From CBFGWV01 sp965652545 (GTDB lineage: Bacteria > Pseudomonadota > Gammaproteobacteria > Competibacterales > Competibacteraceae): a stretch of 47,412 nt of DNA. The stretch lies in contig CBFGWV010000011.1 in assembly GCA_965652545.1 (NCBI GenBank), positions 1 to 47,412 on the forward strand. Direction: 5' to 3'. The position numbers were made by a program, and so were the translations under genes. The notes beneath the pieces are model-generated. The model made no database searches. It was not told the DNA's origin and saw nothing but the letters and a program-made list of their open reading frames with translations. This document shows positions 44,162 to 47,412 of this stretch, piece by piece (the stretch's first letter is position 1; each line of letters starts with the position of its first letter).

Positions 44162-44610
44162 TCGAAACGCACGCGACGGTGGAGTCGGTGATCGCCGGGC
44201 GTACCCGGATACGTGTGCATCGCCGTCAGGCTTGTGGGGGTTGCGGCCATCGGGATGCAGGCTGCGGGGCTGGGGCTTTACAGCGCTGGATGGCCAGGCG
44301 CGGCGACATGGTTTTCGATGTCGTGGGCAACGGCGGGTTTCGACAAGGGGATCAGGTGGTGCTCGGGCTGACGCCAGTCGCGCTGTCGCGGGCGATCTGG
44401 TGCGCCTACGGCTGGCCGTTGGCAGGGCTTATGAGCGGTGCTGTTTGCGTGGGGTTGGCCAGCGGAAACGATGCCGGCACGCTTTTTGGTGCATTGACTG
44501 GCCTGTTCGTAGGATTGGGTATGGCGCGCCGGATGGCCGGTGTCGTCGGCTCGGAACCCAGAATCCTGCGCACCCTGGCAGGACATCGCATGCAATCTCC
44601 GGCGGCTTAG
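44158..44610 (+). CDS. rseC: SoxR-reducing/sigma-E regulatory protein RseC
   Basis: A 150-residue inner-membrane protein. The N-terminal cytoplasmic part has the RseC cysteine cluster CGGCGHRDAGCGAG at about residues 23-36, probably an iron-sulfur site. It is followed by a beta segment and two membrane helices separated by a very short loop (about residues 80-98 and 103-125). RseC family proteins occur both with rseAB and in the Rnf/Rsx system that reduces SoxR. The start is GTG at 44158, overlapping the rseB stop (GTGA). A degP/mucD protease gene, often next in other gammaproteobacteria, is absent; lepA follows directly. Confidence 0.9.
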   Translation: MIETHATVESVIAGRTRIRVHRRQACGGCGHRDAGCGAGALQRWMARRGDMVFDVVGNGGFRQGDQVVLGLTPVALSRAIWCAYGWPLAGLMSGAVCVGLASGNDAGTLFGALTGLFVGLGMARRMAGVVGSEPRILRTLAGHRMQSPAA

Positions 44611-44687
44611 GCTAAAGTGCAGCGCCCGCACCGTCGGCAGGCTGGTCGTGCGGGTTTGCCTTAACCCCTTGAGTTGCAACGAGCCGC

Positions 44688-46481
44688 ATGGATCACATCC
44701 GCAATTTTTCCATCATTGCCCATATCGACCACGGTAAGTCCACGCTTGCCGATCGTTTCATTCAGATCTGCGGCGGGTTGACTGAACGGGAAATGGCCGC
44801 TCAGGTGCTGGACTCCATGGACCTGGAGCGGGAGCGCGGCATCACGATCAAAGCGCAAAGCGTCTCGCTGACCTATAAGAGTCCCACCGGCAAGACCTAC
44901 CAGCTGAACTTCATCGACACCCCCGGACACGTCGATTTTTCCTATGAGGTCTCCCGATCGCTGGCTGCCTGCGAAGGTGCATTGCTGGTGGTGGATGCGG
45001 CCCAGGGTGTCGAAGCTCAGAGCGTGGCGAACTGCTACACCGCGATAGAGCAGGATCTCGAAGTGGTGCCGGTGCTGAACAAGATCGACCTGCCTGCGGC
45101 GGAGCCGGAGCGAGTTGCGAGGGAGATCGGCGATATCATCGGCATCGACGCCATGGACGCCGTTCGGGTGAGCGCCAAGACCGGCGTCGGCGTGCCCGAG
45201 CTCCTGGAGCGATTGGTCGAGCGCATTCCACCGCCCAAGGGTGATCCGGCTGCGCCACTCAAGGCATTGATCATCGACTCCTGGTTCGACAGCTACGTCG
45301 GCGTCATTTCGCTCGTACGTGTGGTGGACGGACGCATAGAGCCGAAACAGAAGATCAAGATCATGTCCACCGGCCGGGTGTTCCAAGTCGATCGCGTGGG
45401 CATTTTCACGCCCAAGCGTTCGGATCGGCCCGTGCTCAACACCGGCGAGGTCGGTTATGTCATCGCCGGCATCAAGGAGATCGACGGTGCGCCGGTCGGC
45501 GATACGCTGACATGGGGCGATCGACCCGCCGACAAGCCCCTGCCCGGTTTCAAGAAAGTGCAGCCGCGGGTCTTCGCCGGCCTGTTCCCCGTTGAGTCCG
45601 ATGACTATGAGGACTTGCGTGATGCGCTGCAGAAATTGCGCCTCAACGATGCCTCTTTGCACTACGAGCCTGAGACGTCCCAAGCGCTGGGGTTCGGGTT
45701 CCGTTGTGGATTCCTGGGCATGCTGCACATGGAGATCGTTCAGGAGCGTCTCGAACGCGAGTACGACCTGGATCTCATCACTACGGCACCGACCGTCATC
45801 TACGAAGTGGTGAGTACCAGCGGCGAGACCTTGTATATCGACAACCCTGACAAGCTTCCAGCCGCGAACAAGGTGGCGGAGGTGCGCGAGCCGATCATCA
45901 TCGCGAACATCCTGGTGCCTCAGGACTACCTCGGCAATGTGATGACGCTGTGCATCGAGAAACGCGGCTCGCAGCGCAACCTGGTGTACGCTGGCGGTCA
46001 GGTACAGCTGACATTCGAGCTTCCATTGTCCGAGGTGGTGCTGGACTTCTTCGATCGGCTGAAATCGGTCAGTCGCGGTTTCGCCTCGTTCGACTATCAT
46101 TTCGATCGCTTCCAGGCCGAACCGCTGGTGAAGCTCGACGTGCTGATCAACGGCGAGAAGGTCGATGCGCTATCCGTCATCGTCCATCGTGATCAAGCCC
46201 AGTATCGTGGGCGCGATCTGGTCGAGCGGATGAAGGACATCATCCCGCGGCAGATGTTCGAGGTCGCCATCCAGGCGGCTATCGGGTCACACATCATCGC
46301 CCGGTCGACGGTCAAGGCCATGCGCAAAAACGTCCTGGCCAAGTGCTACGGTGGCGATGTCAGCCGCAAACGCAAGCTTCTCGAGAAGCAGAAGGCGGGT
46401 AAAAAGCGCATGAAGCAGGTCGGCCGTGTCGAGATTCCGCAGGAGGCATTCCTGGCCGTGCTTCAGGTCGACAAGAAGTAA
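44688..46481 (+). CDS. lepA: Elongation factor 4 (LepA)
   Basis: A 597-residue translational GTPase that acts on the ribosome, affecting initiation and back-translocation. GTPase motifs: AHIDHGKST (G1), RGITIKAQ (G2), DTPGHVDF (G3) and NKIDLP (G4). The elongation-factor-like domains II and III follow, then a domain-V-like region (EPIIIANILVPQDYLGNVMTLC). The LepA-specific C-terminal domain ends KAGKKRMKQVGRVEIPQEAFLAVL. The length is exactly typical. The 77-base gap from rseC includes a possible 7-bp hairpin (CCCGCAC 44625-44631 with 44648-44654). lepB starts 41 bases downstream, the standard lepA-lepB pair. Confidence 0.98.
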   Translation: MDHIRNFSIIAHIDHGKSTLADRFIQICGGLTEREMAAQVLDSMDLERERGITIKAQSVSLTYKSPTGKTYQLNFIDTPGHVDFSYEVSRSLAACEGALLVVDAAQGVEAQSVANCYTAIEQDLEVVPVLNKIDLPAAEPERVAREIGDIIGIDAMDAVRVSAKTGVGVPELLERLVERIPPPKGDPAAPLKALIIDSWFDSYVGVISLVRVVDGRIEPKQKIKIMSTGRVFQVDRVGIFTPKRSDRPVLNTGEVGYVIAGIKEIDGAPVGDTLTWGDRPADKPLPGFKKVQPRVFAGLFPVESDDYEDLRDALQKLRLNDASLHYEPETSQALGFGFRCGFLGMLHMEIVQERLEREYDLDLITTAPTVIYEVVSTSGETLYIDNPDKLPAANKVAEVREPIIIANILVPQDYLGNVMTLCIEKRGSQRNLVYAGGQVQLTFELPLSEVVLDFFDRLKSVSRGFASFDYHFDRFQAEPLVKLDVLINGEKVDALSVIVHRDQAQYRGRDLVERMKDIIPRQMFEVAIQAAIGSHIIARSTVKAMRKNVLAKCYGGDVSRKRKLLEKQKAGKKRMKQVGRVEIPQEAFLAVLQVDKK

Positions 46482-46522
46482 TCCCGCTATAGCGCCCCCT
46501 ATAAACCAAGAAATGGTATCCG

Positions 46523-47353
46523 ATGAGTGTTGATTTCGCCCTGATCCTTGTAGTGGCCACTGCATTGACCGGCTTCGTCTGGTTGCTGGATATTGCGTGG
46601 CTCGGCCGCCGTCGTGCTCGATCCCTGGAGTTGGCCAGATCGACCCGGGAGATCGGGGGGCGCATCGAGGTCGAGCGGCCGGTGCCTTGGTACGTGGATT
46701 TTTCCAAGTCGTTCTTCCCGGTCATCCTGTTCGTCCTGGTGCTGCGCTCCTTTGTCGTGGAGCCTTTTCGCATACCGTCGGAATCCATGATGCCGACGTT
46801 GCTTGCGGGCGACTTCGTGTTGGTGAACAAGTTCAGCTACGGCCTGCGGCTGCCCGTGTTGAACACAAAATTTCTCTCCGTGGGTGAACCCCAGCGGGGC
46901 GATGTCGTGGTGTTCCGCTATCCGGAGGACCCGAGCATCAACTACATCAAGCGAATCGTCGGCCTGCCTGGTGATCATCTGCACATGCTCAACCGCCAGT
47001 TGTATGTCAACGGCAAACCGGTGCCGTTGGACGGGCCGGTCGAGCCGCCGTACGACGTCGATCCCGGCCCCGGGTATGCAGTATTCCGTGAGGACTTGGG
47101 GGAGGGTGGACACGTCGTCCAACTTCGCGATCCGCGCCTGCAGGCGCCGTACTGGCCCTATTCAAGTGACAATGTGGTTCCTGAGGGTCATTATTTCGCT
47201 TTGGGGGACAACCGCCACAACAGTCGAGACAGTCGCTACTGGGGCGCGCTCCCGGAAGAGAATCTGATCGGCAAGGCATTTCTGATCTGGCTGAACCTTG
47301 ACTGCATAACCGGCAATGGGCACTGCGGACGTATCGGGAGTAGCATCGAATGA
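46523..47353 (+). CDS. lepB: Signal peptidase I
   Basis: A 276-residue membrane-bound peptidase that cleaves signal peptides from exported proteins. Two N-terminal membrane helices (about residues 4-24 and 66-84) flank a basic cytoplasmic loop. The catalytic Ser is in FRIPSESMMPTLLAGDF (about residue 94) and the Lys in INYIKRIVGLPGD (about residue 149). The box E motif ALGDNRHNSRDSRYWG lies near residue 234. It follows lepA, and its TGA overlaps the start of the next gene (ATGA). The lepA-lepB order, followed elsewhere by rnc and era, is conserved in proteobacteria. Confidence 0.97.
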   Translation: MSVDFALILVVATALTGFVWLLDIAWLGRRRARSLELARSTREIGGRIEVERPVPWYVDFSKSFFPVILFVLVLRSFVVEPFRIPSESMMPTLLAGDFVLVNKFSYGLRLPVLNTKFLSVGEPQRGDVVVFRYPEDPSINYIKRIVGLPGDHLHMLNRQLYVNGKPVPLDGPVEPPYDVDPGPGYAVFREDLGEGGHVVQLRDPRLQAPYWPYSSDNVVPEGHYFALGDNRHNSRDSRYWGALPEENLIGKAFLIWLNLDCITGNGHCGRIGSSIE

Positions 47354-47412
47354 ACACACGGGGAGTACCGCTGTCGCGGATGAGGGGGATGTCGCTGATC
47401 GCCATGGTGTTG
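47350..47412 (+). CDS. Start of a DUF4845-type protein (3' end outside window)
   Basis: Only 21 codons are visible: MNTRGVPLSRMRGMSLIAMVL. A basic stretch followed by GMSLIAMVL looks like the N-terminal membrane segment of DUF4845 proteins, which usually sit between lepB and rnc in gammaproteobacteria. The ATG overlaps the lepB stop by 4 bases, supporting an operon gene. Identity rests mostly on position. Confidence 0.55.
   Translation, partial: MNTRGVPLSRMRGMSLIAMVL

Noticed and set aside
44661..46100. 479-codon minus-strand open frame opposite lepA
   Set aside because: Antisense of the highly conserved lepA; composition is typical of a GC-rich shadow frame.

Overview
The window is 47.4 kb of GC-rich, densely coding DNA from a gammaproteobacterium. 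The strongest taxonomic signs are the gene orders nadB-rpoE-rseA-rseB-rseC-lepA-lepB and pcnB-folK-panB-panC. The succinate dehydrogenase is of the alphaproteobacterial/mitochondrial type, and the formate dehydrogenase is a soluble NAD-linked enzyme. An Ectothiorhodospiraceae-like or neighbouring lineage would fit, but that is a guess from gene content. Nearly all genes are chromosomal housekeeping or central metabolism. I see no prophage, transposase, integrase, CRISPR array or rRNA.

Layout. 1-4046: the end of a twitching/chemosensory cluster, with a large hybrid CheA-type kinase (ChpA/PilL) cut by the left edge and two CheW-like proteins. 4047-4417: a palindromic repeat, a terminator, tRNA-Glu(CUC) and its promoter. 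4418-7921: pcnB-folK-panB-panC. 7922-8105: a long perfect palindrome. 8106-12294: a hydantoinase-like gene diverging from a three-gene set (ketosteroid-isomerase-like, GNAT acetyltransferase, nitrilase-superfamily hydrolase). 12289-13851: a TerC-CBS-CorC membrane protein. 14219-20921: formate dehydrogenase (fused beta subunit, alpha subunit) and fdhD, with a di-heme cytochrome on the opposite strand between fdhA and fdhD. 21033-23670: leucyl aminopeptidase and a SPOR-tailed D,D-carboxypeptidase. 23760-27956: an RND efflux adaptor and pump. 27957-28277: two repeat families. 28278-32708 (minus): an XRE regulator, malic enzyme and gshA. 32854-34799: two SDR proteins around a small unknown gene. 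34823-35845: ygfZ. 35949-40257: a complete sdh locus with three accessory genes. 40261-47412: nadB diverging from rpoE-rseABC, then lepA, lepB and the start of a DUF4845-type gene.

Several groups work together. The sdh locus carries four structural genes plus SdhAF4-like, SdhE and YgfX-like accessory proteins. The sigma-E module has an autoregulatory-type promoter, a candidate leader ORF, anti-sigma factor RseA and its regulators. The fdh genes and fdhD together give a soluble NAD-reducing formate dehydrogenase and its sulfurtransferase.

The most unusual signal is not a gene. Two roughly 113-nt elements, at 4073-4186 and 28008-28120, share a conserved core closed by 31-position arms. The arm sequences differ between copies at nine positions, seven of which are compensated by a change on the other arm. 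Every non-Watson-Crick position in the arms is A-C on the plus strand, which is G-U on the minus strand. This is what selection on a structured RNA transcribed from the minus strand would leave. Two further inverted-repeat families (7965-8081 with a half copy at 28164-28196, and 18753-18863) also sit between genes.
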